A stretch of 64,000 bases of DNA from Balanoglossus misakiensis (GCA_040954595.2 JBECUI020000026.1:62001-126000), one strand, 5' to 3'; shown: positions 26,411-36,345, numbered from the stretch's first letter. Made by a program: numbers and translations. The notes: a model not told the origin generated them from the letters alone.

Positions 26411-26709
26411 TTAAAGGGACATGATACAAGACACCGTTTATGTTAGTGAATGAACGTTCAACCACACACAACTTCCATCCGGCTTGTATGATACGAGAGT
26501 AAAAACTCGCCCGAAATGAATAAATGGTAGAGACCGTTTATTCATTTTGGCTACTTTTTAAAACTCTCGTGTCTATACAAGCGGGGTGGAAGGTGTGTAT
26601 GGTTGAACGTTGATTCACTATATCCACATGTAGAATAATATAAACGCAGTCTTGTATCAAACATAATTAATGGAAAAAGGGCAGCGAGAGAGAGACTTGG
26701 TCCCTTTAA
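26411..26709. mobile_element. TTAA-flanked foldback MITE, copy 1
   Basis: The element begins TTAA-AGGGACATGATACAAGAC and ends with the inverse, CAGCGAGAGAGAGACTTGGTCCCT-TTAA in pieces. Nearly the whole ~290 bp is an imperfect palindrome, with both halves carrying GATACAAGAC, AACGTTCAACCA, CACGAGAGT and ATGAATAAA or their complements. The left terminus lacks the AAAGTCTCTCTCTCGCTGCCC segment seen in the 48.4-kb copy, so this copy is internally deleted. The TTAA duplication points to a piggyBac-like transposase acting in trans. There is no coding capacity. Confidence 0.85.
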
Positions 26710-26942
26710 TGAATACAGCCACAATGTTCTGTTTATATCTACTGACGGACCAGGCATGGATTGTCACGTATAATTCTTTGAAACGTTTGGTCCTCTGAAG
26801 AAATCTGAGCACTCATCTACTCAGTTTGCTTATTTTGTCTTCCTCCACCAGTCAGTGGTATCGTCCGATTTGATACTCCACTCTAAGCCTCTTTCTGAAT
26901 GGCTCTTTAAGTTGTGATCTGTAAGTCTTAAACCTTTCATCA

Positions 26943-26964
26943 CCCCCCCCCCCCCCCCCCCCCC
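26943..26964 (+). repeat. Poly-C tract (22 C)
   Basis: An uninterrupted run of cytosines follows CATCA. Homopolymers of this length are unstable and often mis-sized in assemblies. Confidence 0.95.
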
Positions 26965-26989
26965 GTTTCCTCTTTAGAGGTCGTCAACT

Positions 26990-27190
26990 GGTAAACTGTG
27001 CGCCTGTGTCTCTTCCCATAGGAGTACATGGAGAATAGTTAGAAAACTCACTTCTACTATTGTCATTTTCATGAAATTTTACACATAGCTCCGACAAATC
27101 GAAATAAATTCATCACGCTCTATTTTGAGATAAACTTTGTTCAATATTGTATCCATAGACAAACCATTGGTAGAAAATGCTGACCGTTAG
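26990..27190 (+). repeat. Dispersed repeat R1, copy 1
   Basis: The segment contains CTCTTCCCATAGGA, a CTTCTACTATTGT block, ACATAGCTCCGACAAAT, TTTGAGATAAACTTTG and CCATTGGTAGAAAATGCTGAC. The same order is found at 36,118-36,345, and in reverse complement at 36,785-36,990. No terminal inverted repeat or coding sequence was found, so the type of element is unknown. Confidence 0.75.
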
Positions 27191-27347
27191 CAGTTTTCTT
27201 CAATTGTCGACTAAATTCACGGCCTTGTTTAAAGTCGAAAACAAGTGCAGTGACCCAAAATGGATTTTCATTATACATACAAATCAGAAACGAAAATTCA
27301 CGATTAAAAGAAATGACAATGCTTTCAATTTTACTGATCGTACATCC

Positions 27348-27675
27348 TTAACTCGCTGCCCTTTTCCATGTTTGATACAAAACACCGTTTATATTAATGT
27401 AAATGTGGATATATAGTGATGCAACGTTCAACCGCACACACCTTCTATCCCGCATGTAGACACGAGAGCGAAAACTCGCAAAACTGAAAAATCGGTCTCT
27501 ACCATTAATTCATTTTGGGCGAGTTTTTACTCTCATATCATACAAGCAGGATGGAAGTTGTGTGTGGTTGAACGTTCATTCACTACATATACACATGCCC
27601 ATTAATATAAACGGTGTCTTGTATCAAACATAATTAATAGAAAAGGGCGACGAGAGAGAGAGTTTGTCCCTTTAA
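27348..27675. mobile_element. TTAA-flanked foldback MITE, copy 2 (5' degraded)
   Basis: This is the same family as 26,411-26,709, with the TTTGATACAAAACACCG arm, AACGTTCAACC, CACGAGAGCGAAAACTCG, the central ATTCATTTTGGGCGAG and a complete right end GAGAGAGAGTTTGTCCCT-TTAA. The left end reads TTAA-CTCGCTGCCC and lacks the terminal AGGGACAAAGTC. The two copies lie about 0.9 kb apart in direct orientation with unrelated DNA between. Confidence 0.82.
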
Positions 27676-27799
27676 GGCGACATGATGCATGAAGTGGCGA
27701 GAGATAAACGCGGCTGACCACCGCATTAAACACTGTCAAGCAAGGCACTTCAAATGCCAATTGTTTAAGTGTGTACTAAGTAATAGGTTCATGTACCAT

Positions 27800-27817
27800 G
27801 GGGGGGGGGGGGGGGGG
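27800..27817 (+). repeat. Poly-G tract (18 G)
   Basis: An uninterrupted guanine run after ACCAT. It can form G-quadruplex-like structures and is prone to length error. Confidence 0.95.
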
Positions 27818-27929
27818 TCAAATCACAACAGTTGGACATGTACGAATATGAAGAGACGATATCAGTTTGTTCATGTCTTCCTTTAGTAAAAAATCTTTTT
27901 TGAACTTTGTATAGAATTCATTGAACTTT

Positions 27930-28070
27930 ACTTTAGCTTATGAACTCTCATTTGCACATCGTCATCTTGAAATTGTGTCGACTTTATCATAAGGTTTTTA
28001 TCACTCAACTAGGTCGCAAAACCTATTTAAGTTAGTGAGAATAGGACGTTCACCTTTTGGGTTGATGTCT
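27930..28070 (+). repeat. Dispersed repeat R2, copy 1
   Basis: The segment has AGCTTATGAACTC, CATCTTGAAATTGT, ATCACTCAACTAGG and TTTAAGTTAGTGAGAAT in order. Related segments lie at 49,843-49,985 and 57,143-57,260, where AGCTTATGAACTCCCATTT and CATCACTCA-TTAGGGTAGC are seen. Function is unknown. Confidence 0.6.
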
Positions 28071-28409
28071 ACAGCCGTTAATCCTGACTCATACACATGT
28101 TGCAGCCAGTATACTCTGCAGACATTGGACACAATAGTTTCACGAACCATTAAATTTTATTGGACCATCAAGTTTATTGACCCATGACGTTCATATAGAT
28201 TTTATGACACGACTGACGCTATAATCGGTCCTTACCTTCGGCGAGCCAAGTGTTTTATAACATCATAAGATATTAATACCTATCACCCAGTCAAACGATT
28301 TCAAGTTATAAAATTTCCACGCCAATAGGACGCCTTTAGGTGGAAATGCAACCAGGTATCCTAAATAGGAAAATATTCCGGGTATCTGTCAAGTTTAGTC
28401 CCATATTTA

Positions 28410-28441
28410 GGGGACCAAGAGCCCTCAGGCGCTTGGTCCCC
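28410..28441. other. Perfect 10-bp stem hairpin
   Basis: GGGGACCAAG is followed after a 12-nt loop by CTTGGTCCCC. Stem and loop lie in an otherwise unassigned AT-moderate segment (28,360-28,800) that looks like an old repeat. It could be a foldback core or chance. No terminator or RNA gene is claimed. Confidence 0.7.
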
Positions 28442-28811
28442 TTCTGTTATTGCTGGAGTTTGTCTTCTTTCTTCTTGAGTCGTTTTTTTGCGCCCGTTTT
28501 TCTCTGAAATTCCGGCAGGTGCGCCTCCAAATTTGGCACGGTGGTTGGGGCCCATGAGTACTGGTGCACCTGCCCTTTGAATTTGTAATTAGTCACGTGA
28601 CTTTGTGGCTATAATCGAGCGAAATTTTCAAATTGACCTAATTTGCACGTTAATGGGGGCATGTACATTCTTTTCGCGATTTTTGTAGACCATGTGGCCA
28701 AAATCCCCTGTGCCAAATTTCAAGGTCCTAGGCCACGTCGATTTTGAGAAGAAGATTTTTGTAATATTTTTTCGCATTTTTTGGTGGGCTGAGGACGGAC
28801 ACTGGGGCATC

Positions 28812-28990
28812 GGACTTTGACCGTCATTACGTAATGTTGTGGAGATCTCATTAGCAGGCTACTCACTTCTGGCGAGTTGCAGTAGTCCTTGGAAAATCGG
28901 CTGAAATACGTAAACAGACCAGTGATTATTTTCCACGGAATGAATTTTGGGACAACACATTATCGGAGTTCAGGCTGTGTTAGGGCGTTT
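28812..28990 (+). repeat. Left flanking repeat of LINE-1 fragment
   Basis: GGACTTTGACC, TAATGTTGTGG, TCATTAGCA, the block GGCTGAAATACGTAAACAG and CCAGTGATT occur in this order here and again at 31,549-31,720. The two copies are diverged, roughly three quarters identical by eye, and lie in direct orientation on either side of the LINE coding remnants. They are too long and diverged for a fresh target-site duplication. Two copies of an older repeat, with the LINE between them, fits better. Confidence 0.7.
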
Positions 28991-29006
28991 TATTGAATTA
29001 CGCTGA

Positions 29007-31590
29007 GTTTGGATTGACCACTGTGTTACCACAAAATTTTTTTATAGCAATGTTCTTTCAATTTCGAGTCTTTGCAATGTTGTTGACTCCGACCATATTC
29101 CTGTTTCAATAGAGGTTCATTTCAACACTTCTGCTGATGAATGCTTCAGCAGTAGTTCCTTCAAGCAATGTAATTTTCGAGTTGATTGGAAAAAATTGTC
29201 ACAGCAGAATATATCCGCCTACACCCGTTGTACCAAAGCCAAGGTTGATAAGATTAATTTATCCGAAGAGTTATTCTGCACTAATGTGAACTGTACATAC
29301 CCTTCGCATTTACAGGCAATTGATACTTGTTATAGTAGTGTTGTGGACGCATTGAATTGTGCTGCAAAAGATACCATTAGGCGTAAGTTTCACCAGAAAG
29401 TTCATGTTGTGCCTGGCTGGAACGATTTTGTAAAAGAAAGTCACGACTATGCCCGTTCCATGTTTTTATTATGGGTTAATGGGGGTAAACCTTAACAAGG
29501 CCCGCTTTTTGAAACCATGAAATCTTCCAGAGCTCGTTTTAAGTATGCTTTACGTGCTTGTAAAAAGATTGAGAATCAAAATAGGGCTGACAAGATGGCT
29601 GACAATTTACGCTGCCACAAACAGAACGACTTCTGGAAGGAAGTCAGAAAGCAAACTAGCAGAAAAATGCCGCTTTCTGACACTGTAGGTGGAGCGACTG
29701 GTGAGAGTGAAATTGCAATTATGTGGCACAAGCATTTCAGTGATATTTTGAATTCTGTCCAGGCTCAGACTGGTAAAAATGACATCGAGGAGAAAATGAA
29801 GTATGTTAAATTTTCTTCTGATATGTATGTTTCTGAAGAAGAAGTAATTTCTGCTATACATAAGTTACCTGACGATAAGACAGCTGGCATTGACAATATT
29901 TCAGCTGAGCACCTCAAATTCTCAGACTCCTCTATTTTACCCATTTTGACTTGATTGTTCATGGTTACCTGCAAACTGAGGCTATCAACGTTATTTTAGT
30001 TCCAATTAAGGATAAAACTAAGCTTTGTAGTGATGCCAGTAACTACCGGCCGATAGCACTAGCAACTGTTTTCTCTAAAGTTTTTGAGCCTATTTTACTT
30101 TCTCGTTGTGAGGAGTTTCTTACCTCTCATTATTTACAATTTGGTTTCAAGCGAGAACATTCAACTGACCTGTGTTTATTTGCATTTAAAGAAATCATTA
30201 GCTACTACACCAGCAATGGAAGACCAGTGTTTACTTGTTTTCTGGATGCTTCAAAAGCTTTTGACAGAGTTAATCACTTTAAACTGGTTAACAAGCTCAT
30301 CGACAGGAATGTTCCCTTGTATGCTGTACGAATTTTATATTAAAGGTCCCATGCCATGCCCTATACAACCACGCGTAAAATCACTATTTGGGTCTTGAAG
30401 TTAACGTATGTTACTATCTTGCAATGCGTTTTGCCCCTTGTGCTTAGATAACAAGCAAGTAAAAGTGGCGGGTGGGCGTGTACCCCTAACCCAACTCAGT
30501 CGATTTTTTTTGGCTTTTCGAAGTTAAGCCGAAGACTTATCTTGATGTGGACAAATAGTCTTTCACACCTTTGTAAATCCTCTGCCTGCAATGTGAGGCA
30601 AGGGCTTCCTTTGCTTTGAACACTGTTTATATAGCTTATCTTTGTCTGTGGACTTAATTACTCATGGACCGATAATTACACTTTACTGTAAACAGAATGG
30701 TACACTACGACATAGTGTACTTGTTTGTCCATATGCAAATACCTTCGCCTGGCTCGAGTGCGAAGTGGCTCCCCGATCACAGGCATGAAAAAAGGTGGCA
30801 AATTCCGGCATTCGTGCACATTTTTCGGAACCGTCACAATAGGCAATGCATAGACAGGTACCCTAGGTGAGCTTTTGACGTGGAAAAATGAAAACTTTCC
30901 AAAGCATGACATGTGACCTTTAATGGTACAGAAATCAATTGTTTACTGTGTTGTGGGGTAATGAAACCTCAGAGTTGTTTTCTGTTTCTAACGGTGTAAG
31001 ACAAGGGGGAGTACTCTCTCCCTATCTTTTTAATGTCTACATTGATGATCTTATCAATGCACTCTGTAAAGCCAAAGTTGGCTGTACCATGTGTGGTGTC
31101 AGCGCTAACACTTTAGGTTACGCTGACGACATGACTCTACTCAGTCCAAGTATTAAGGGTCTACACCGTCTTCTTAGAATTTGTGAAATTTATGGCAATG
31201 ATTATGATATAATTTATAATTCTAGTAAAACTGTGTGCATGCTTTTTAATGGGAAGAATATGAGCGTTCAAAGAATTCCTTCGGTTAAACTTAATGACAT
31301 CACTTTAAAGTTTGTACCTGTACACACCTATCTGGGCCATGTTATATCTTGTGAGGGTTGTGATAATGAAGATATTGAACGACAGAGAAGAGCATTTTGT
31401 GTTAGAGCAAACATGCTATTGAGACATTTTCAACATTTTAGTCAAGATGTGAAGAAAGTTTTATTTTTGGCATATTGTAGTAATATTTACTGTTGCAATT
31501 TGTGGGCATCCTTTAAAGTAAAACCGATGAAAAAATTTAAAACAGTGGACTTTGACCCTAAGTCGCTAATGTTGTGGGAGGTTTCATTAG
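29007..31590 (+). pseudogene. Decayed LINE: endonuclease C-end plus reverse transcriptase
   Basis: Translation in frame from about 29,007 gives a WIDH start, then DSDHIPV (29,085-29,105), the SDHxPV motif that ends APE-type LINE endonucleases. The linker to the RT domain follows. RT motifs are LPDDKTAGIDNISAEHL (~29,867), NYRPIAL (~30,040), GFKREHSTD, CFLDASKAFDRVNH (~30,240), NGVRQGGVLSPYLFN (~30,990) and GYADDMTLL (~31,120), followed by KYLG-like HTYLGHVI. Lesions are an in-frame TAA at 29,493, a one-base frame loss at about 29,950, a TAA at 30,341 and a 576-bp insertion at 30,344-30,919. The 5' end and the C-terminus after about 31,550 are missing. The clade is uncertain: Jockey-superfamily-like (CR1/RTE-X range). 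Confidence 0.92.
30344..30919. mobile_element. 576-bp TTAA-flanked non-autonomous element inside the LINE
   Basis: The reverse-transcriptase frame is interrupted exactly at TTAA (30,340-30,343) and resumes after a second TTAA (30,920-30,923). The inserted DNA starts AGGTCCCATGCCATGC and ends with the inverse of AGGTCACATGTCATGC, a 16-bp terminal inverted repeat with two mismatches. Removing the insert with one TTAA restores the RT reading frame, except for a TAA codon at the target itself. No transposase is encoded. TTAA targets are characteristic of piggyBac-type transposases. Confidence 0.88.
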
Positions 31591-31720
31591 CATTGTAGTC
31601 ACATGTAGTGGATAGTAGTTTGGGAAATTGGCTGAAATACGTCAGCAGACCAGTGATTTTCTTGCACGACAGGAGTATGGTACCAGCAATAATCAGAGAT
31701 CAGGCTTCGTTGCCGTTCAA
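31549..31720 (+). repeat. Right flanking repeat of LINE-1 fragment
   Basis: This is the direct-orientation partner of 28,812-28,990. Shared blocks include GGACTTTGACC, CTAATGTTGTGG, TTCATTAGCA, GGCTGAAATACGTCAGCAG, ACCAGTGATT and ATCAGAGATCAGGCT. A 67-codon open frame here (31,608-31,811) has no recognisable domain and is probably chance. Confidence 0.7.
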
Positions 31721-31814
31721 AAGTTCCTACTTCAGTCGTGATGTTGCAACTGGACGTTCAGTATGGGGGTCGGCCCGCAGGTGGCCGTGTGGGTTATCAG
31801 GTCGCCCGTAACGG

Positions 31815-32243
31815 CACGCAGCTACATGCAGCTGTATGGGACTAAAATAATACACCCGATTCGGGTGTCACCTGTGACACCTGCATAACTCAATAATTAT
31901 GTGCATGCGTAATTGTGGGGTCAATGAAAGGGGTGGTAGCGTGCTATTTGTTGCACATGGATCAATATGAAGTCCGATTTTCCCGTCAAGTTGTGGGCGA
32001 CCTTATGTGACCTTTCACCTACTTTTGCTTAGTGAGCATCCACAGCAGATGCATGCAGCTTTGGCTTGGGAGGGGGGGGGCATATACGGATGGGACCATA
32101 ATGATATACCAAAGGCGGGGTCGTCTGTTGCACCTGCCTAAGTCATTGATTTTGTACATTTAATTAGACACTAACCAACAGGGCGATAGGTGTGGTTTTT
32201 GTTCCACAGGGACGAATGTAAGTGTCAGTTGGTTTTTGCCCAA
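31815..32243 (+). repeat. ~225-bp tandem repeat, units a and b
   Basis: Two diverged units share, in order, ATGGGAC, GTGTCACCTGTGACACCTGC or its variant GTTGCACCTGC, AACTCA, a GTGCATAC..TAAT block, AAAGGG, TTTGTTGCACA, ..GAATATGAA, GTCAA.TTTTGGGCGACC and TGACCTTTCACCTACTTTTG. Two more units follow after 33,103. A LINE 3' end separates b from c. Confidence 0.72.
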
Positions 32244-33102
32244 ATGTCCATTGAGGCCTGTATCCGTGATCTTAAGGACTGGATGACCCAAAACAAGCTT
32301 CAACTCAACGACTCCAAAAACTGAGATTCTACTTATTCGTTCACAATTTCATCACTCTGCTGATGCTATTGACAAGATTACCATTGGTTCAAGCTCTGTT
32401 CCCGTCGTTAAATCAGCTCGCAATATTGGTGTAATATTTGACAATACGCACATGTATAAAGATCACATCAAGAAAACTTGTCAATCAATATATTACCACT
32501 TTCGCCGTGTCGGACAAATCAGGAAATTTCTTAACAAAGCAACATGTCAAACAGTGATTCATGCTATTTTGGCAGCGAAACTCGACTATGGTAATGCATT
32601 ACTGTATGGTATACCAGAACGCAGTCTGAACCTTCTACAACGCACACAAAATACAGCTGCAAGAATCATAACTCGGTCCAGGAAGTCTGCCCATATAACG
32701 CCAGTTCTTCAACTTCTTCATTGGTTACCAGTTCGCCACAGGATAGAGTATAAAATAAATCTGCTCACATACAAAGCCTTAAATAATCTCGCTCCGAACT
32801 ATATCCGCGATCTCATTCGGACATATTCTCCTGGTCGCAGGCTTCGTTCAGCTAATAAGAGCCTTTTATGCACTACAATGTACAAACGTTCTTCATACGG
32901 TGGCCGAGCATTCTCTCATGCTGCAACGAAACTGTGGAACATTCGTCAAGCTCCAAGTTTGAGTATCTTTAAGAAAAGACTGAAGACGCATTATTTTGCA
33001 AGAGCATATGGTGTGGGCCAATGAGCACAAGCGCCTTTGAGTATGACACTTGTTATAGATACTGGCGCTATACAAATTTCTCTGATTGATTGATTGATTG
33101 AT
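32244..33102 (+). pseudogene. L2/CR1-like LINE 3' end (RT C-terminal region and tail)
   Basis: From 32,244 the sequence encodes ACIRDLKDWMTQNKLQLN, a thumb-type LINE segment. It shifts frame by one extra A near 32,320 (TCCAAAAACTGAG), then stays open to the stop at 33,022-33,024. Family hallmarks visible are ILAAKLDYGNALLYGIPE, LQRTQNTAARIITRSRK, ITPVLQLLHWLPVRHRI, INLLTYKALNNLAPNYI and GRAFSHAATKLWN. A short 3' UTR ends GCGCTATACAAATTTCTC followed by GATT repeats (to 33,102), the simple-repeat tail expected of L2/CR1-like elements. The 5' part is absent, as expected of incomplete reverse transcription. The element lies inside the ~225-bp tandem repeat. Confidence 0.92.
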
Positions 33103-33640
33103 GTATAAGGTGATTTGGATGACCTCTGTCATACAGTGCCATATCTCATCCCGTTGTACAGGTGCAGCTTTGGTATTTGGAGGGATGAAACTATCATGAA
33201 ATGCCAAATACAGGGGGATACCTTTGACACCTGCTTGATTCATGTATTACGTGCATACCTAATGTTAGGCAAAGTGAAAGGGCTGCAAATGTAGGATTTG
33301 TTGCACAAGACATAAACAGGAATGAAATTTTTCTGTCAAATTTTTGAATGACCTCAGGTGTCCATTGACCTGCTTTCCATATGTTAACATGCACATCATA
33401 TATAGCCACGTGTTTGGAGGGGTAGGGTAGGACCGTCATGAAATGCTAAATTCCTAGGGCCACCTGTAACTTACTTGCGTAACTCATTATTATGGCCATA
33501 CCTAATTTTAAAAACCCAAAGGGCGAGAATTTTCCGTTGTCTTGAATATGAACCAAATAGGAATCCAAATTTTTGGCCCAATTTTTGGGTACCCTCAGCT
33601 GACCTTTGAAGTACTTAACTGAAGTCCTTACATAACGTAG
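33103..33640 (+). repeat. ~225-bp tandem repeat, units c and d
   Basis: Units c (33,103-33,360) and d (33,360-33,640) share TTTGGAGGG, a CATGAAATGC..AAAT block, CACCTG, GTGCATACCTAAT or GGCCATACCTAAT, AAAGGGC, TTGTTGCACAAG or its diverged form, AGGAAT, CAAATTTTT and a CCTCAG.TGACC ending. They continue the array broken by the LINE at 32,244-33,102. Confidence 0.72.
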
Positions 33641-33911
33641 AAGTTCACTTGTGGTTGTTGTGTTTGTACTTGTAGGACATCCATTTCGGGTGGTTGCCTA
33701 CTTCCCCATATCTCCACATCCAGAGCAAATACAGCCTACGCAATTGAATGGTACAACCCTGAATGGAGTCTAATGGTTATTATCTCTATGCTTGGGCCCC
33801 TTCAATGCTGCTTGTAGCTTTAATTATTACTATTATTATTGTCACGATATAAAGACACCAACTAAAAACTTACAAAATCACAATGTCTTCACAACTCAAA
33901 ATTTCACTCAC

Positions 33912-34067
33912 TTCTTTTAGTTTGGTAGCCACCCCTCCTTTCTGTCCTAGCATAACAGGAGCACCATCACTGCCCAAAGCAGACAGACGATCTCTTAAGA
34001 CAATACCATTCTCTGAAGAAAACTCTTTTACTGACTGTGCAATGGTGTCTGCTCTGCCATCACCAAC
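33912..34067 (-). CDS. ZNF862/KIAA1586-like gene, exon C
   Basis: On the minus strand a 156-bp exon starts after a TTTTAG acceptor and ends at a GTGAGT donor. It encodes 52 residues beginning VGDGRADTIAQSVKEF and including LSALGSDGAPVMLGQ and GGVATKLKE. The GSDGA-VM-G signature is typical of the RNase H-like hAT-derived core of the ZNF862/KIAA1586/C17orf113 family. It begins in phase 0, matching the phase-0 end of exon B, so the two were spliced together. Downstream exons for the rest of the core and the C-terminal dimerisation region are not visible below 33,900, where tandem repeats and a LINE follow. DNA-binding or SUMO-ligase roles known for relatives are not testable here. Confidence 0.82.
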
Positions 34068-34241
34068 CTAAAACAGTGAAAATAAAACCTTGATGTTAAC
34101 ACATGCAATGTACAACTCAATGTTTGTCTCACCTGAAATAACTAGTCAGCAAAATCAATTAAATGAGGTCACTCAAAAACATGTTTAATCGTATGTTTTT
34201 AATTCAGTGTAGACTTAAAAATTGAAAAACTTTCCACTTAC

Positions 34242-34409
34242 TTCTTTAACTCCAAGGAAAGACACAACTGACTTCCCAGACTTCAAGGTGTACTTGGAAT
34301 AGATGATTAATTGCTTCAATACAGCCACATCAGTTGTTTTCATCTATTAACAGTGAATAGAAGTTACTTCCTTTCATCTTCTCTAAAATCTCATCACGGA
34401 TGACTTTGC
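34242..34409 (-). pseudogene. ZNF862/KIAA1586-like gene, exon B with frameshift
   Basis: The exon lies between a TTTTTCAG acceptor (exon begins 34,409) and a GTAAGT donor (exon ends 34,242). It reads KVIRDEILEKMKGSNFYSLL, then one extra base in an A run at 34,337-34,340 breaks the frame. In the next frame the family pattern continues as TDVAVLKQLIIYSKYTLKSG and ends FLGVKE. The family normally has a D-E-T-T-D stretch at the break, so a 1-bp insertion is the simplest explanation. It could be a real inactivating mutation or a homopolymer sequencing error. Splice sites are intact and the exon ends in phase 0 into exon C. Confidence 0.8.
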
Positions 34410-34608
34410 CTGAAAAATGAAATAAATGAAAATTACTCTTCAGATTAAACTTATCAAAATTCACAGTAATTTGTACAGTAATTATTATTTATTGAGTGTA
34501 ACACTATTGCTTAAACAGTGATCCTTTCTTGAAAACAACCAGGTTTAAATAAATGTTACTACATTGCCTACAATTTAGATCTGCACAAAAATCAGTAGAC
34601 CTACTTAC

Positions 34609-35008
34609 CAATGCAATAAACCATTATAGTTGTGGTCATCACTGCTGAGAGTACCAAGGAATGAACACCCGAGGGACTTTGCCAATTCCAAAACATGGAT
34701 GAAGTTGGTGGTGTGCGGCAATTCTCTGTGCATGAGAAAATACATGCATCGTAGGACGCCGATGCATGAAGGCTTGCGTCTCAAAGGTGATGACCTTGTC
34801 AAATGCAGCCACAAGACCGCTGCTGTTCTCGATAACTGCTGCCTCGGCGTCAAGCTGCATTGCCGCCCGGTCGATAATCGTCTCTTCATGCTGCTTGAGT
34901 TTGTCTTCGCGAAGGGTGGTACATGTACATGGAGATGTTGTAACCCAAGTCCCTCCGCACTTGGCCTTCTGCTTGTGTTTTGTACAAAGGCGACAAAACA
35001 TCCCTAAA
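34609..35008 (-). pseudogene. ZNF862/KIAA1586-like gene, exon A (TTF-type zinc finger) with frame break
   Basis: After an ATTCAG acceptor the minus strand encodes LGMFCRLCTKHKQKAKCGG, then TSPCTCTTLREDKLKQHEE. This C-x2-C plus distal C and H layout is that of TTF/BED-like fingers opening ZNF862/KIAA1586 proteins. The frame continues through FDKVITFETQAF and then breaks near 34,773. An adjacent frame carries the expected continuation, IGVLRCMYFLMHRELPHTTN and LELAKSLGCSFLG. The break is explained by about four extra bases (an ATGC duplication). The exon ends at a GTAAGT donor (after 34,609), but in the shifted frame its end phase does not match exon B, so another lesion or a missing small exon is possible. 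The true start lies upstream and was not found. Confidence 0.78.
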
Positions 35009-35184
35009 CTGAATAAATATCATTCTCTCAAATGCCAGCCGCATGCGGGAGCGTGCACCAGAAACAATAAATATTTACCAAGGCGGGAATGAAAAGAAAG
35101 CAGGGCGGCGCGTAAGATAGCAGGGTGGCAAAAAATAAAGGAGGGCGGGTCTGCCCAGCTAACCCCCCCCCCCCAAAGTATTAA

Positions 35185-35340
35185 CGCTCTGTGTTTACCA
35201 TATACTAATAGTGTCTCAAATTTTACCCTGTGTGAACCTGGTAAGAGACGTGTCTCAAATCTGAGAAGATTCAGGACCACTTAAACCATTCACCAATAAT
35301 AATTTATGCCAGTATTTGATCTGAGACGTTTTAGCAATTT
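35185..35340 (+). repeat. Dispersed repeat R3, copy 1
   Basis: A block holding CTCTGTGTTTACCATA, AATAGTGTCTCAAATTTTACC, GTCTCAAATCTGAGAAG and a CATTCACCAATAAT segment is repeated near 39,020-39,320. In that second locus the first half is inverted relative to this one, and the second half (TCTCAAATCTGAAACG, GTTCACAAAG) is direct. The repeat was therefore rearranged in at least one place. Confidence 0.6.
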
Positions 35341-35838
35341 CTTGTGTGACCCCCATATCAGTTGAAGCTGACAAATCCAGTATTTTGAATTTTTACATGG
35401 ATTTTGTATACAGTGTGAATTGTAATTAAAGCTCCATTACCTTTACCTTTTTCCTATGTTTTCAGTATCTTTGTTTAGCAGTTTCTTGTGCAAATTCCCG
35501 AAACATGATGAAACATATATGTGTATGGTCAGCATTGTTATTGTGCCAAATTGGAATTTAAGTCCAGACTAGAATCCATGAATTATTGTCAACAATGACA
35601 ATGGCCATTATACACATACATTCTGTGCTGACAAGTAACAATCTGTGTGGAGTAGAACATGAAATCGCATTTGCTACATAGAACAAAAATACTGGAAATA
35701 AAGCCAAAAGATACAACGAATGTATATTTAACTTTAACTGCATTCTCATTCTCATCTGTATATATTTTACTGAGATTGTTTCATCAGGGTTTATCAGTAT
35801 TCTAAACCAGCTTATGTGTGCATACAATCTGATTAAAA

Positions 35839-35913
35839 TCAGATGTAGGGTACGGCGACGTCTTTTACTTCGCAGTACGGTATTCTTATACTGTCGCCTC
35901 ACACTACATCTGA
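35839..35913. other. Imperfect hairpin, TCAGATGTAG stems
   Basis: TCAGATGTAG-GGTACGGCGAC at the left pairs with GTCGCC-TCACACTACATCTGA at the right, with about 35 nt between. It resembles the core of a foldback MITE but no target duplication is evident. Confidence 0.6.
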
Positions 35914-36117
35914 CCAACTCCCATAGAAGCTCCCGTTGAAAACTCTAGTAAACCAATCAGACGGTGCCTTATAGAGAACTTTAGGTATCCTTCAGTTTTG
36001 ATTGACATAACGTGCAATCTGATTGGCTTGGCCGCAACGGGACGTTGAACAAGCTTCTATATCTGATTCATATAATACTGAAAGGGTTAAGAATGGCACA
36101 CACTACATGTATGAGCT

Positions 36118-36345
36118 CATGGAATGTGTTTCTTCCCATAGGATAACATTAAGAATTGATAGAAAACCCTTTTCTACTATTGTAATTTTAAGAAGTTTCA
36201 CTCATAACTCATCCAAATGAAATTAAATTGAGTGATTCATATAAGTTGTAGGCTCACCACTGTGCTCAGTTTTGAGATAAACTTAAATGTGTCCATGCCT
36301 ATAGAAAAATAACATAGAAAGACCTATGGTGAAAAATGTTGACTT
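36118..36345 (+). repeat. Dispersed repeat R1, copy 2
   Basis: Contains GTTTCTTCCCATAGGA, TTCTACTATTGTAATTTT, CATAACTCATCCAAAT, TTTTGAGATAAACTTA and ATGGTGAAAAATGTTGAC in the same order as 26,990-27,190. It is longer by an insert around GTTGTAGGCTCACCAC. Confidence 0.72.

Noticed and set aside
29007-31590. Retrovirus or LTR element polymerase
   Set aside because: An SDHxPV endonuclease motif lies upstream of the RT, the YADD box is followed by a LINE-type C-terminal region, and no gag, protease, integrase or LTR is present. This identifies a non-LTR retrotransposon.
34605-35092. Plus-strand frames of 108 and 125 codons over the ZNF862-like exon
   Set aside because: They are antisense shadows of exon A. 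The minus strand carries the zinc-finger motif, family sequence and splice sites.
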